A DNA stretch of 6,269 nucleotides from a bacterium (lineage in GTDB: Bacteria; Zixibacteria; MSB-5A5; GN15; FEB-12), in NCBI GenBank assembly GCA_030612965.1, contig JAUWMW010000152.1:1-6269 (forward strand), written 5' to 3'. The translations under genes and the position numbers were made by a program. The notes under the pieces were generated by a model. The model was not told where the DNA came from. It did not search any database and worked only from the letters and a program-made list of their open reading frames with translations. Positions 1-5,637 of the stretch are shown here, one piece after another. The first letter of the stretch is position 1. Every line of letters starts with the position of its first letter.

Positions 1-875
1 ACCACCTCGATCTTATCCGAGAATGTTACCGGCTGGTTCTCCACGCTGTCGGTAATCACCAGTTTCCTGATGGGGCTTGCATCGATTCGTTCAACCGATC
101 CCTCAGCGAGGACACCATGCACTACCAGCGCGTAGATTTCCCGTGCACCCCGAATCACAAGTTGCTCGGCTACGGCCGTAAGCGTACCGCCGGAGATAGT
201 GAAGTCGTCGACGATCAACGCCGTCTTTCCCTTCACCTCCCCGACGATGCCCATCACTTCGGCCATCTCATCGTGGTCGGCTCGCTCTTTGTCGGCAATA
301 GCCATTGAAGTTCCAAGAATGGCCGCATATTTCCTGGCCTGCTTGGCAAAACCGGCGTCGGGAGATACCACCACAGAGTTGGAAAGACCGAGAGTGTGAA
401 CATACTCACACAGGACCGGCAAGGCATACAGGTTATCGACGGGTACCCGAAAGAAACCCTGAATCTGCGGGGCGTGGAGGTCCATCGTCACCACTCGATC
501 GGCGCCGGCCGCCTCAATGGCGTCGGCACAAACGCGTGCTCGGATCGACACCCGTGGTTCGTCCTTCTTGTCACCCTTACCGTAACTAAAGTACGGGATC
601 ACAGCCGTCACCGACTCGGCGCTGGCTCTTTTGAAGGCATCTATCCAGAACAATAGCTCCATAAAATTGTCGTTGGCCGGAAACACCGTCGATTGAACAA
701 CATACACCCGCCGACCGCGCACGTTTTCGAGTACGCGTACGAACGTGTTGCCCTCGGAGAACTGCATCACATCGCCGCGCCCGAGAGAAACACCAAGGTG
801 CGTACATATCCCGGTAGCCAGCTTCTTGCTGCCGCTGCCGGCAAAGATCATAATCTTGTCATTATTCGTATTCAT
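1..875 (-). CDS. prs: Ribose-phosphate pyrophosphokinase (PRPP synthetase), C-terminus cut by window edge
   Basis: Cytosolic enzyme that transfers pyrophosphate from ATP to ribose 5-phosphate, giving PRPP for purine, pyrimidine, His, Trp and NAD synthesis. 291 codons are visible; the family is usually about 310-320 residues, so only some 20-30 are missing. Seen: N-terminal KIMIFAGSGS; ATP-site loop at about 94-110 (PYFSYGKGDKKDEPRVS); DLHAPQIQGFF at 132-142 with the ATP/metal His134; flexible catalytic loop IADKER at 193-198 (Lys195, Arg197); PRPP-binding loop VDDFTISGGTL at 222-232. That last loop departs from the usual VDDxIDTGGT: Ile replaces the third Asp and Ser the Thr. The ATP loop is also unlike the common YARQDRR form, so this is a divergent subfamily, but the fold and activity are likely kept. 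The ATG at 873-875 follows AGGTGAG with a short spacer. It lies 60 bases after the 2H phosphoesterase stop with no terminator, so co-transcription is likely. Confidence 0.95.
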   Translation of the reverse strand, partial: MNTNNDKIMIFAGSGSKKLATGICTHLGVSLGRGDVMQFSEGNTFVRVLENVRGRRVYVVQSTVFPANDNFMELLFWIDAFKRASAESVTAVIPYFSYGKGDKKDEPRVSIRARVCADAIEAAGADRVVTMDLHAPQIQGFFRVPVDNLYALPVLCEYVHTLGLSNSVVVSPDAGFAKQARKYAAILGTSMAIADKERADHDEMAEVMGIVGEVKGKTALIVDDFTISGGTLTAVAEQLVIRGAREIYALVVHGVLAEGSVERIDASPIRKLVITDSVENQPVTFSDKIEV

Positions 876-935
876 GTCTCACCTGATGCTTTGTTCGATT
901 TCGACCGTTATCCGTGACCAAAAATAGTCCTACCG

Positions 936-1475
936 TCAACCCGAAAAAGGAATCCTCCACTTCAACTGCCCAACCTGACCTTCAGGTTCGACGATTAACG
1001 ATATGTTATCAACCTCGAACTCCCAACCAAAACTCTCGAATGCAAGTTCGTCAAGAACCTCTGGCAGGGTCTGTCGATCCACATCGCCATAGGCCAGACT
1101 GATATGCGGCGCCCAGTTATCATCATTATAGTACTCACTCACTCCCGTGCCGAGGCCATTTGCAGCCCGCCAAATCTCGTTGTGCAATTGGGCTATCCGG
1201 CTGTTTCTGGCCACCGGCAAGTAGACAACCGGGTTTTCACCGGAAAAGATTCCAAGACCGGCTGTCTTGACAGCAAACGGTTTTGTATGTGCGGCCACTC
1301 GCCGTATTGCAGCTTCCAGTCGGTCAAAGCCGTACTCGTCGGCGATCTGCCATGAAAAGTGTGGGTATGGCGTCACACGAATGCCGGTCAGTCCACAGCG
1401 TTGCGCGAGCCGGTCCCAAATTGACTCAACCCGTTCGTAGCAGGGGGACGGTAACAAGCTAACCAGACCGTGCAT
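936..1475 (-). CDS. LigT-like 2H phosphoesterase (2'-5' RNA ligase / cyclic phosphodiesterase superfamily)
   Basis: 179 residues, a normal length for the 2H superfamily. Two catalytic H-x-S motifs sit in the expected halves: PHFSWQ with His39 and Ser41, and PHISLAYG with His124 and Ser126. Family members hydrolyse 2',3'-cyclic nucleotide ends or ADP-ribose 1'',2''-cyclic phosphate, or ligate 2'-5' RNA; which applies here cannot be read from the sequence. No signal peptide, so cytosolic. The start is the ATG at 1473-1475. A longer in-frame reading reaches 1661, but its extra 62 residues only shadow the methyltransferase in another frame and resemble nothing. The chosen start is preceded by GGAGAAAG inside the methyltransferase C-terminus, and the methyltransferase TAG is one base upstream (TAG-C-ATG), so translational coupling is likely. 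prs follows after 60 bases. Superfamily call firm, substrate unknown. Confidence 0.9.
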   Translation of the reverse strand: MHGLVSLLPSPCYERVESIWDRLAQRCGLTGIRVTPYPHFSWQIADEYGFDRLEAAIRRVAAHTKPFAVKTAGLGIFSGENPVVYLPVARNSRIAQLHNEIWRAANGLGTGVSEYYNDDNWAPHISLAYGDVDRQTLPEVLDELAFESFGWEFEVDNISLIVEPEGQVGQLKWRIPFSG

Positions 1476-1476
1476 G

Positions 1477-2271
1477 CTATACTTTCTCCGGTTTGGTGGC
1501 GACAATACAGAAGTATTTCTGAACCATTTTGAGCATGTGCTCTTCTGACCCCTCTTGCGCCTCAGCCAGTGGATACAAGTGGCGAGGATCCTCAAAGACT
1601 CCATCGATATGAAAACCCAGATCACAAAGGCCGTTGAAAATGTCACTGAACATGTGGACAAACTCTCGGGCGTCGGCTCCCTCTATCGGACCGCTCTTGA
1701 AGGGACCAGGGATCTCATACTTACCGTCACGCAAACATGTTTCGTCTACCGTTTGTGTCGCTGGATGGCAGTGTCCAACGCGATAGACACCACCCGGACG
1801 CAGAACCCGATGCACTTCCCGATAGACCTCTCGAACGTCAGGCACAAACACAAGCGAGATCGCGTGGTAAACCAGATCGAACGATTCATCGTCCAACATC
1901 GACAGGTTGCGCATGTCGCCCCGAATAGTGGTTATCTCGTAGCCGTGGTGGTCTGCGGCGGCGCGATCGGCTTCGAGTTGCGCGTCGGTAAGATCGAACG
2001 CCGTCACGCACGCACCCAACAACCCGTACACGGCAGACTGTTGTCCCCCGCCTGAGGCCAGCAGAAGAACGTCCTTGCCTTCGGCACTCTCAAGCACCGA
2101 GCGCGGATAGATATACACGTACGGACGGGGAAGCACCTCTATGCGCCCGGTGACGTAATCGTCCAGAAGAGTTCTGTTCAGGTCAAGCCAGGGCAAACTA
2201 TAGACAGTACCGTTTCGTACCAATTCCTCCCACAGACGTTGGTTATGTTTGGCGATGTCGTCTGGTTTCAC
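1477..2271 (-). CDS. Class I SAM-dependent methyltransferase (Methyltransf_11-type)
   Basis: 264 residues with the Rossmann-type SAM fold. Seen: motif I DVLLLASGGGQQSA at 67-80, with SGGGQ in place of the commoner GCGTG; acidic end of strand 2 AFDLTDAQ with Asp93; GDM at 118-120; motif II FDLVYHAISLVFV at 131-143; motif III LRPGGVYRV at 157-165. The N-terminal IAKHNQRLWEELV helix and the SGGGQQS glycine loop recall a group of uncharacterised bacterial methyltransferases; I know of no defined substrate. No signal peptide or membrane segment. The start is a GTG at 2269-2271 with GGGGA at 2281-2285 nine bases upstream; no ATG suits better. A 22-codon ORF ends 15 bases upstream and the 2H phosphoesterase starts one base after the TAG, so the gene is likely in an operon ending in prs. 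Function could be small-molecule, RNA or protein methylation. Confidence 0.9.
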   Translation of the reverse strand: MKPDDIAKHNQRLWEELVRNGTVYSLPWLDLNRTLLDDYVTGRIEVLPRPYVYIYPRSVLESAEGKDVLLLASGGGQQSAVYGLLGACVTAFDLTDAQLEADRAAADHHGYEITTIRGDMRNLSMLDDESFDLVYHAISLVFVPDVREVYREVHRVLRPGGVYRVGHCHPATQTVDETCLRDGKYEIPGPFKSGPIEGADAREFVHMFSDIFNGLCDLGFHIDGVFEDPRHLYPLAEAQEGSEEHMLKMVQKYFCIVATKPEKV

Positions 2272-2286
2272 CGTGAGTGTTCCCCG

Positions 2287-2355
2287 TTAGTCATTTGGCA
2301 GGTCATAACAAAAGCGGCTCTTGGTACTCGGCATTGTGATTTCAAGACATGGCAT
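2287..2355 (-). CDS. 22-residue mini-ORF, possible tautomerase remnant or leader peptide
   Basis: This short reading frame begins ATG at 2353-2355 and ends TAA at 2287-2289. It has one of the best ribosome sites in the window: GGAGGA at 2362-2367 with a 6-base spacer. A second in-frame ATG at 2359-2361 abuts the GGAGGA and is less likely. The peptide opens MPCLEITMP and ends YDLPND. From memory, the opening looks like the N-terminus of 4-oxalocrotonate-tautomerase-like proteins, where Pro2 becomes the catalytic N-terminal proline, but such proteins have 60 or more residues and no continuation appears in any frame. It may be a decayed tautomerase, a real small protein, or a leader/coupling ORF for the methyltransferase, whose GTG is 15 bases after this stop. 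The reading frame is certain; expression and function are not. Confidence 0.45.
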   Translation of the reverse strand: MPCLEITMPSTKSRFCYDLPND

Positions 2356-2481
2356 AAACATTCCTCCAGAGCATGGACCGAGCCCAATATACGTTCGTCG
2401 GTTGAGAAGGAAAGTGAAATGATGGTTTGTATCATGCAGGCCTGTGTTTTGGATCTGTTGCGGCGTGGCACACGCCTGAAT
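2356..2481. other. Non-coding spacer with probable promoter of the methyltransferase unit
   Basis: No credible gene beyond the mini-ORF ribosome site at 2362-2367. On the minus strand a TATATT hexamer (2386-2391) is a possible -10, but no good -35 lies 16-18 bases upstream, so no promoter is claimed. Small dyads: ATGAT/ATCAT around a 7-base loop (2419-2435), CAGGCCTG (2437-2444), and a hairpin entered separately at 2462-2476. Confidence 0.4.
2462..2476. repeat. Small perfect hairpin, 6-bp stem with 3-base loop
   Basis: GGCGTG at 2462-2467 pairs with CACGCC at 2471-2476 around GCA. There is no T-run on either side, so it is not a standard intrinsic terminator. It lies just outside the left arm of the large palindrome and may belong to the same structured block downstream of the MATE gene. 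Confidence 0.5.
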
Positions 2482-2523
2482 CCTCTATCAAGGGACCTTC
2501 CAAAAACCCATGATATTGTGCGC

Positions 2524-2543
2524 GGCAGACCTCCCGGTCTGCC
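2524..2543. repeat. Hairpin 1 of the palindrome, 8-bp perfect stem
   Basis: GGCAGACC (2524-2531) and GGTCTGCC (2536-2543) enclose the tetraloop TCCC. Confidence 0.8.
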
Positions 2544-2574
2544 CGTTTGAAGAACATATCCAAGGTAGTCAAGG

Positions 2575-2594
2575 GGCAGACGAGGACGTCTGCC
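2575..2594. repeat. Hairpin 2 of the palindrome, 8-bp perfect stem
   Basis: GGCAGACG (2575-2582) and CGTCTGCC (2587-2594) enclose AGGA. The stem is an inverted near-copy of hairpin 1. Its closing pair changed from C-G to G-C, a compensatory change that suggests the stem itself matters. Confidence 0.8.
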
Positions 2595-2681
2595 GCCCAC
2601 AGCAAAGCAATATCCACTACCCGGTAGTTTTTGGAAAGCCCGTCAAGAGGGGACTTCGACCCGTGTTGTCGTGGAGGCCTC

Positions 2682-4055
2682 CTACACTTTCACGGTCAGC
2701 CAGCGACCGCGCTGATAGTAGATGTAGAAGATGGCGGTACTGAAAACACCGGCGATAGTAATCGTCCACCAGATAGCGTCTTGACCGAATCCCAACAGAC
2801 TGGTCATGAGCAGAATCGGGCCGACCTCGAAAGCCCAGGAGTGGACAATATTCATCACCATGGCGGGAGTATTGAGGCCCACGCCGAGATGGATTTCTTC
2901 GATCATCAGAAAAGCGCCAATAAATGGGAAGCCGAGCGCAAAAATCCGCAGCAAGGTCACGCCGTAACCTATAGTCACTTCATTCTGGAAGAACAGCCCC
3001 ATGATCGGCCGAGCAAACAGAAACGATGCGGCTCCAAAAAGCAGCATGAAACCGACCGCCAAAAGCACCGCCTGGTCAGCGGTCTTTTTGGCCCGCTCAT
3101 ATTTCTTGCCGCCCAGATTGTGGCCGATTAATGATGACAGACCCAGCCCAATTCCCACCAGCACCATGATGCCGAAATGCGTAACCTGATTGCCGACGCC
3201 GTAAGCAGCCACCACCTCGGTGCCGAACACCGCGATCAACGGCATGATCACCAACCGGGCACTGGAGAATGACATCGAGCCAAGCCAGGCCGGAATGCCG
3301 ATCTTGAGCATCTTCCACATCGTGTCCAACCCCACCGGTACCTTGCCGCGGAGATGGAGTTTGACATTAGTGTGGTTGCCATACAGCAGGAACAGCCCGA
3401 CCGCCAGAGTGAGACTGTAGCTGATCACTGAAGCTATAGCCGCACCCTTGATACCCAGCGCCGGCAATCCCCAGTAACCGAACATCAATAGCGGGTCCAG
3501 CACCATATTCAGAACATTGGACGCAACCATAAGGATCATGGCCATCTGCGGGTTGGCGATGCCTCGCATCGCCGTGTAGCACGAGTATGTAGCGTACATG
3601 ACCCCCATCCCGAGAAACATGATGCTGCCGTATGCGATACCATCGGTCAGCGCCTCTCCCCTGGCGCCCATAAGGTAGAGCATCGGTTCAATCGCCAAGT
3701 ACCCGACCACGCCGAAGACTATGCCGAAGAAAAGTTTGAGAATCAGCGTTTCCTTGATCGCCTTCTCGGCCAGATCGTACGCCTTCTCACCGTAGCGCCG
3801 AGAAATAATCGCCACTGAGCCCGGCCCCACCAACTGATTGAACGAGAAGAACAGCCAGAGGATAGTGGCAAAGAATGTGATCGCCGCCACGCCCGACTCC
3901 TGGCCCGGCAATCGCGACACCCAGTAGGTGTCGACCAGAGAATAGATATTCTGGCTGAGAAATCCGAACATGGACGGCAGTCCCATCTTGAGGATGGAAC
4001 TGATGATCGACCCCTCGGTGTAGTCGGTGGGCTTTTTTTCAACGTTGTCGGTCAA
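2682..4055 (-). CDS. MATE-family efflux transporter
   Basis: 457 residues, typical of MATE antiporters (about 440-480), which export cationic drugs, dyes or metabolites across the inner membrane in exchange for Na+ or H+. Seen: a short polar N-terminus, then TEGSI at 13-17, the usual lead into TM1; SLVDTYWVSRLPG with Asp42 in TM1; about a dozen long hydrophobic segments in two halves (roughly 18-235 and 245-450); and the family loop GSVAIISRRYGEK after TM2. The second half has the matching loop GHNLGGKKYERAKK. No truncation or frameshift. The start is a TTG at 4053-4055, chosen because AGGAGA (4060-4065) lies 4 bases upstream and the next in-frame Met would remove the TEGSI region. The gene is divergent from the radical SAM gene and separated by the palindromic repeat from the methyltransferase unit. 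Substrate and coupling ion cannot be assigned. Confidence 0.95.
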   Translation of the reverse strand: MTDNVEKKPTDYTEGSIISSILKMGLPSMFGFLSQNIYSLVDTYWVSRLPGQESGVAAITFFATILWLFFSFNQLVGPGSVAIISRRYGEKAYDLAEKAIKETLILKLFFGIVFGVVGYLAIEPMLYLMGARGEALTDGIAYGSIMFLGMGVMYATYSCYTAMRGIANPQMAMILMVASNVLNMVLDPLLMFGYWGLPALGIKGAAIASVISYSLTLAVGLFLLYGNHTNVKLHLRGKVPVGLDTMWKMLKIGIPAWLGSMSFSSARLVIMPLIAVFGTEVVAAYGVGNQVTHFGIMVLVGIGLGLSSLIGHNLGGKKYERAKKTADQAVLLAVGFMLLFGAASFLFARPIMGLFFQNEVTIGYGVTLLRIFALGFPFIGAFLMIEEIHLGVGLNTPAMVMNIVHSWAFEVGPILLMTSLLGFGQDAIWWTITIAGVFSTAIFYIYYQRGRWLTVKV

Positions 4056-4333
4056 ACTGTCTCCTGTATAGTCGCCTAATGTACGAAATCAGCGGCGATC
4101 AGCAAAGCGATACTAAGTCATGGGCACAAAATGTGAGACGGTGACCGACACTCCTTCTTCCGTTACCGGTAGTCATGGCACAAACAGCCGTGCGCAGCGT
4201 GCAGTCAGAGTACAAACTTCCCGTGTTTGTCCAGATGACCGATTCGACAATGCAAGTCGACGCTAAGTTGTTGCACGCCACACTAGCACGCTTGTACCTT
4301 CAAGAATTTATTGAAACAATCACTGAATTCCAC

Positions 4334-4342
4334 TGTTATAGT
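4334..4342 (+). promoter_or_regulatory. Possible second promoter, extended -10 element
   Basis: TGTTATAGT fits TGn plus a 5-of-6 match to TATAAT. The nearest -35-like hexamer, TTGAAA at 4311-4316, is 20 bases away, which is too far for a standard promoter; extended -10 promoters can do without one. The element sits inside a near-perfect dyad, CACT-GTTAT-AGTG (4331-4343), that could be an operator. Confidence 0.3.
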
Positions 4343-4367
4343 GAGTAGATATAGTTGGATACAAGAC

Positions 4368-4396
4368 TTGACAGACTTGGTCGTGTTATCTACTAT
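4368..4396 (+). promoter_or_regulatory. Sigma70-type promoter for the radical SAM gene
   Basis: A consensus -35, TTGACA (4368-4373), is followed by exactly 17 bases and TACTAT (4391-4396), a 4-of-6 match to TATAAT. Transcription would start near 4403, about 178 bases before the ATG at 4581. The direct repeat AGACTTG overlaps the -35 and could be a regulator site. Confidence 0.65.
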
Positions 4397-4410
4397 TAGT
4401 TTAGGTATGA

Positions 4411-4560
4411 GTCCGCAACCGGACCTCAGGTGTTGATCTCGACACCTGCCCACAACGCTTGCCGATTGAGCTTCACGGGAGGGTCAGGACTACTGTCTGC
4501 CCGACGGACGAAGCGGTACACAGAACTCGAATGGAATCAACCTGGATCACAGTTGCGGAC
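4411..4560 (+). ncRNA. Structured 5' leader, riboswitch-like, class unknown
   Basis: The presumed leader of the radical SAM mRNA can form a closed multi-branch fold. P1: GTCCGCAAC (4411-4419) pairs perfectly with GTTGCGGAC (4552-4560), ending 7 bases before AAGGAG. P2: CAGGTGTTG (4427-4435) with CGACACCTG (4440-4448), 9 bp with one wobble and a 4-base loop. P3: CGCTT plus CCG (4456-4464) with CGG plus AAGCG (4505-4515), enclosing a smaller stem GGG/CAG with CTG/CCC (4481-4502). A local hairpin, GTCCG (4411-4415) with CGGAC (4420-4424), would compete with P1, the kind of switch seen in riboswitches. I do not recognise a known class. The pairings are hand-made, with no conservation data. Confidence 0.4.
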
Positions 4561-4567
4561 AGAGGCA

Positions 4568-4573
4568 AAGGAG
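4568..4573 (+). promoter_or_regulatory. Ribosome binding site of the radical SAM gene
   Basis: AAGGAG lies 7 bases before the ATG at 4581. It supports that start over the in-frame ATG at 4590 and lies just outside the possible P1 helix of the leader. Confidence 0.8.
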
Positions 4574-4580
4574 TATTGCC

Positions 4581-5489
4581 ATGGGAGAGATGTTTGTATA
4601 CGACCCGTCCAGTGAGGAAAAGAATTTCCGTATCCCCGGCTTGCAGCACAAGTATCGGGAAACGGTGCTGTTGTTTGTTGCCGAGGACTGCCACTCCGTC
4701 TGTGACTGGTGTTTCCGTAAGAGGCTTTTCGAAGGCGAGGCGTTGGAATATGACGTCGTGGTCGACAGAAAACAGACGTTGGCGTATTTGCGAGAGCACC
4801 CCGAGGTTCGCAGCGTACTGATGAGCGGTGGTGACGCGCTCCTGGCCGATCCGGAGTTAATGAGTGGACTTCTTAAGGGGATCAGCAGAATCAAGCATAT
4901 CCACGATATCCGGATCGGAACCCGCGCCCTGGTGCATGACCCCAGACGCTATGCCAGGGTCTTGCCCCGCTTTGACGCCAAGAGAGTCTATATCGTTTTG
5001 CACGTAGTACGTCCCGAGGAAATCCGACCGTCTCTGGCCGACGTGGTCAAGGCTTTCCCCAACTACACCTTCTTGATTCAAACGCCTCTGCTGCGGAACA
5101 TCAACGACGATCCGAACGTTCTGGCAGATCTCTGGTATGCCGCCGCCCAAGCGGGCATACAGCCATACTACGTCTTTCAGTGTCGACCAGCTCGTGGTAA
5201 CGAACGTTACGCGCTCTCGCTACGTGAGGGTCACGAAGTGTTTTCAGGTGCTCAGTCGCTCTGCACCGGCGTGGTCAAACCATGTCGCTACGTGATGTCG
5301 ACAGGTTCCGGCAAGTGGGAAATAATCGGTGTGGAGTACGAGGATGTCCTCCTGCGCTGCCACCAGGGTGTCAGTCCACTGATGGTCGGCATGATTCGCC
5401 GAGCTGACCCCGATGATGTCTGGTGGGATTTGGAGGAAGGGGATCCGCTGCTCAAAGATCTCCGTCGGCATTATGCCTCGGGAGAATAG
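4581..5489 (+). CDS. KamA-family radical SAM protein (aminomutase-like), substrate unknown
   Basis: 302 residues, collinear with the core of lysine 2,3-aminomutase but shorter than KamA (about 416) at both ends. Seen: the core entry IPGLQHKY (18-25); radical SAM cluster CHSVCDWC with Cys37, Cys41, Cys44; Arg46, at the KamA Arg134 position that binds the substrate carboxylate; SAM-site MSGGDALL (81-88); IRIGTRALV; LLRNINDD (170-177); PYYVFQCRP (195-203); YVMSTGSGK (237-245) with Lys245 at the PLP-lysine position. KamA Asp293 and Asp330, which hold the lysine side-chain amine, align with Arg202 and Ser240. The C-terminal Zn-binding CxCxxC of KamA is absent. The enzyme should therefore be a SAM/PLP radical aminomutase or relative acting on something other than lysine. 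No signal peptide. It starts at ATG 4581 behind AAGGAG, alone behind its own promoter and leader; the next gene is 148 bases on and unrelated. Confidence 0.88.
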   Translation: MGEMFVYDPSSEEKNFRIPGLQHKYRETVLLFVAEDCHSVCDWCFRKRLFEGEALEYDVVVDRKQTLAYLREHPEVRSVLMSGGDALLADPELMSGLLKGISRIKHIHDIRIGTRALVHDPRRYARVLPRFDAKRVYIVLHVVRPEEIRPSLADVVKAFPNYTFLIQTPLLRNINDDPNVLADLWYAAAQAGIQPYYVFQCRPARGNERYALSLREGHEVFSGAQSLCTGVVKPCRYVMSTGSGKWEIIGVEYEDVLLRCHQGVSPLMVGMIRRADPDDVWWDLEEGDPLLKDLRRHYASGE

Positions 5490-5637
5490 CGACCAAAACC
5501 TGCCTTGTTGTCGGCCGACCGCCAAAAAGTTAGTGACAAACCAATAACATTGTTGTAGATTTCCCCGCGATTGATGGAGCGTGATGCTCTGTTTGAGGTG
5601 TGACATAACGATAGACCGAGTTACGGAGGAATAGACG

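Larger units (their letters stand above)
2482..2650. repeat. Large imperfect palindrome with two internal hairpins (MITE- or REP/BIME-like)
   Basis: About 169 bases arranged as two arms in inverted orientation. The outer arms (2482-2507 and 2627-2650) share CCTCT, GGG and the exact 10-mer TTCCAAAAAC. Further in, GATATTG (2512-2518) recurs inverted at 2608-2614. The core is two hairpins that are inverted copies of each other, GGCAGACC/GGTCTGCC (2524-2543) and GGCAGACG/CGTCTGCC (2575-2594), with TCAA flanking each on the centre side. There is no ORF for a transposase. This is the layout of a non-autonomous miniature element or a pair of inverted REP units; GTAG, a tetranucleotide typical of REP units, occurs at 2565-2568 and 2624-2627. 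It lies between the MATE stop and the methyltransferase unit, where a transcript would fold strongly. Mobility cannot be shown from one copy, and no clear target-site duplication was seen. Confidence 0.65.
4056..4580. other. Divergent intergenic region (MATE / radical SAM)
   Basis: 525 bases with no credible coding sequence. The MATE-proximal part (4066-4300) shows no strong promoter; the best minus-strand pair (TTGCTG, 16 bases, TACATT) is weak. From about 4300 it becomes AT-rich and holds the plus-strand promoter elements and then a structured leader, entered separately. AGACTTG is repeated directly at 4364-4370 and 4373-4379, across the -35 hexamer. Confidence 0.7.

Noticed and set aside
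117..807. Several plus- and minus-strand open frames over the prs gene
   Set aside because: They are alternate-frame readings of a clear prs coding sequence and have no family motifs.
934..939. Minus-strand TTGACG as a -35 for a separate prs promoter
   Set aside because: No -10-like hexamer sits 16-18 bases downstream; the nearest, GATAAC, is 21 away, so co-transcription is the simpler reading.
1476..1661. N-terminal 62-residue extension of the 2H phosphoesterase frame
   Set aside because: It lies entirely over the methyltransferase in another frame, has no family-like content, and the ATG at 1475 has its own ribosome site and a one-base junction.
2268..2600. 110-residue minus-strand open frame through the palindrome
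   Set aside because: Its N-terminal half reads through hairpin arms, the composition is Arg-rich and unlike a protein, and the better-supported mini-ORF and GTG start lie in other frames.
2673..2682. GGAGGCCTCC palindrome at the MATE stop codon
   Set aside because: Short perfect palindrome without a loop, easily found by chance; no associated T-run or repeat partner.
4099..4281. 60-residue minus-strand open frame upstream of MATE
   Set aside because: No convincing ribosome site, Cys/Thr-rich low-quality composition, and no recognisable motif.
4459..4894. Open frames on both strands across the start of the radical SAM gene
   Set aside because: They overlap the leader and the Cys-motif region in the wrong frame and lack their own ribosome sites.
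5510..5519. GTCGGCCGAC palindrome after the radical SAM gene as a terminator
   Set aside because: It is a bare 10-base palindrome with no loop and no T-run, so it does not meet the criteria for an intrinsic terminator.
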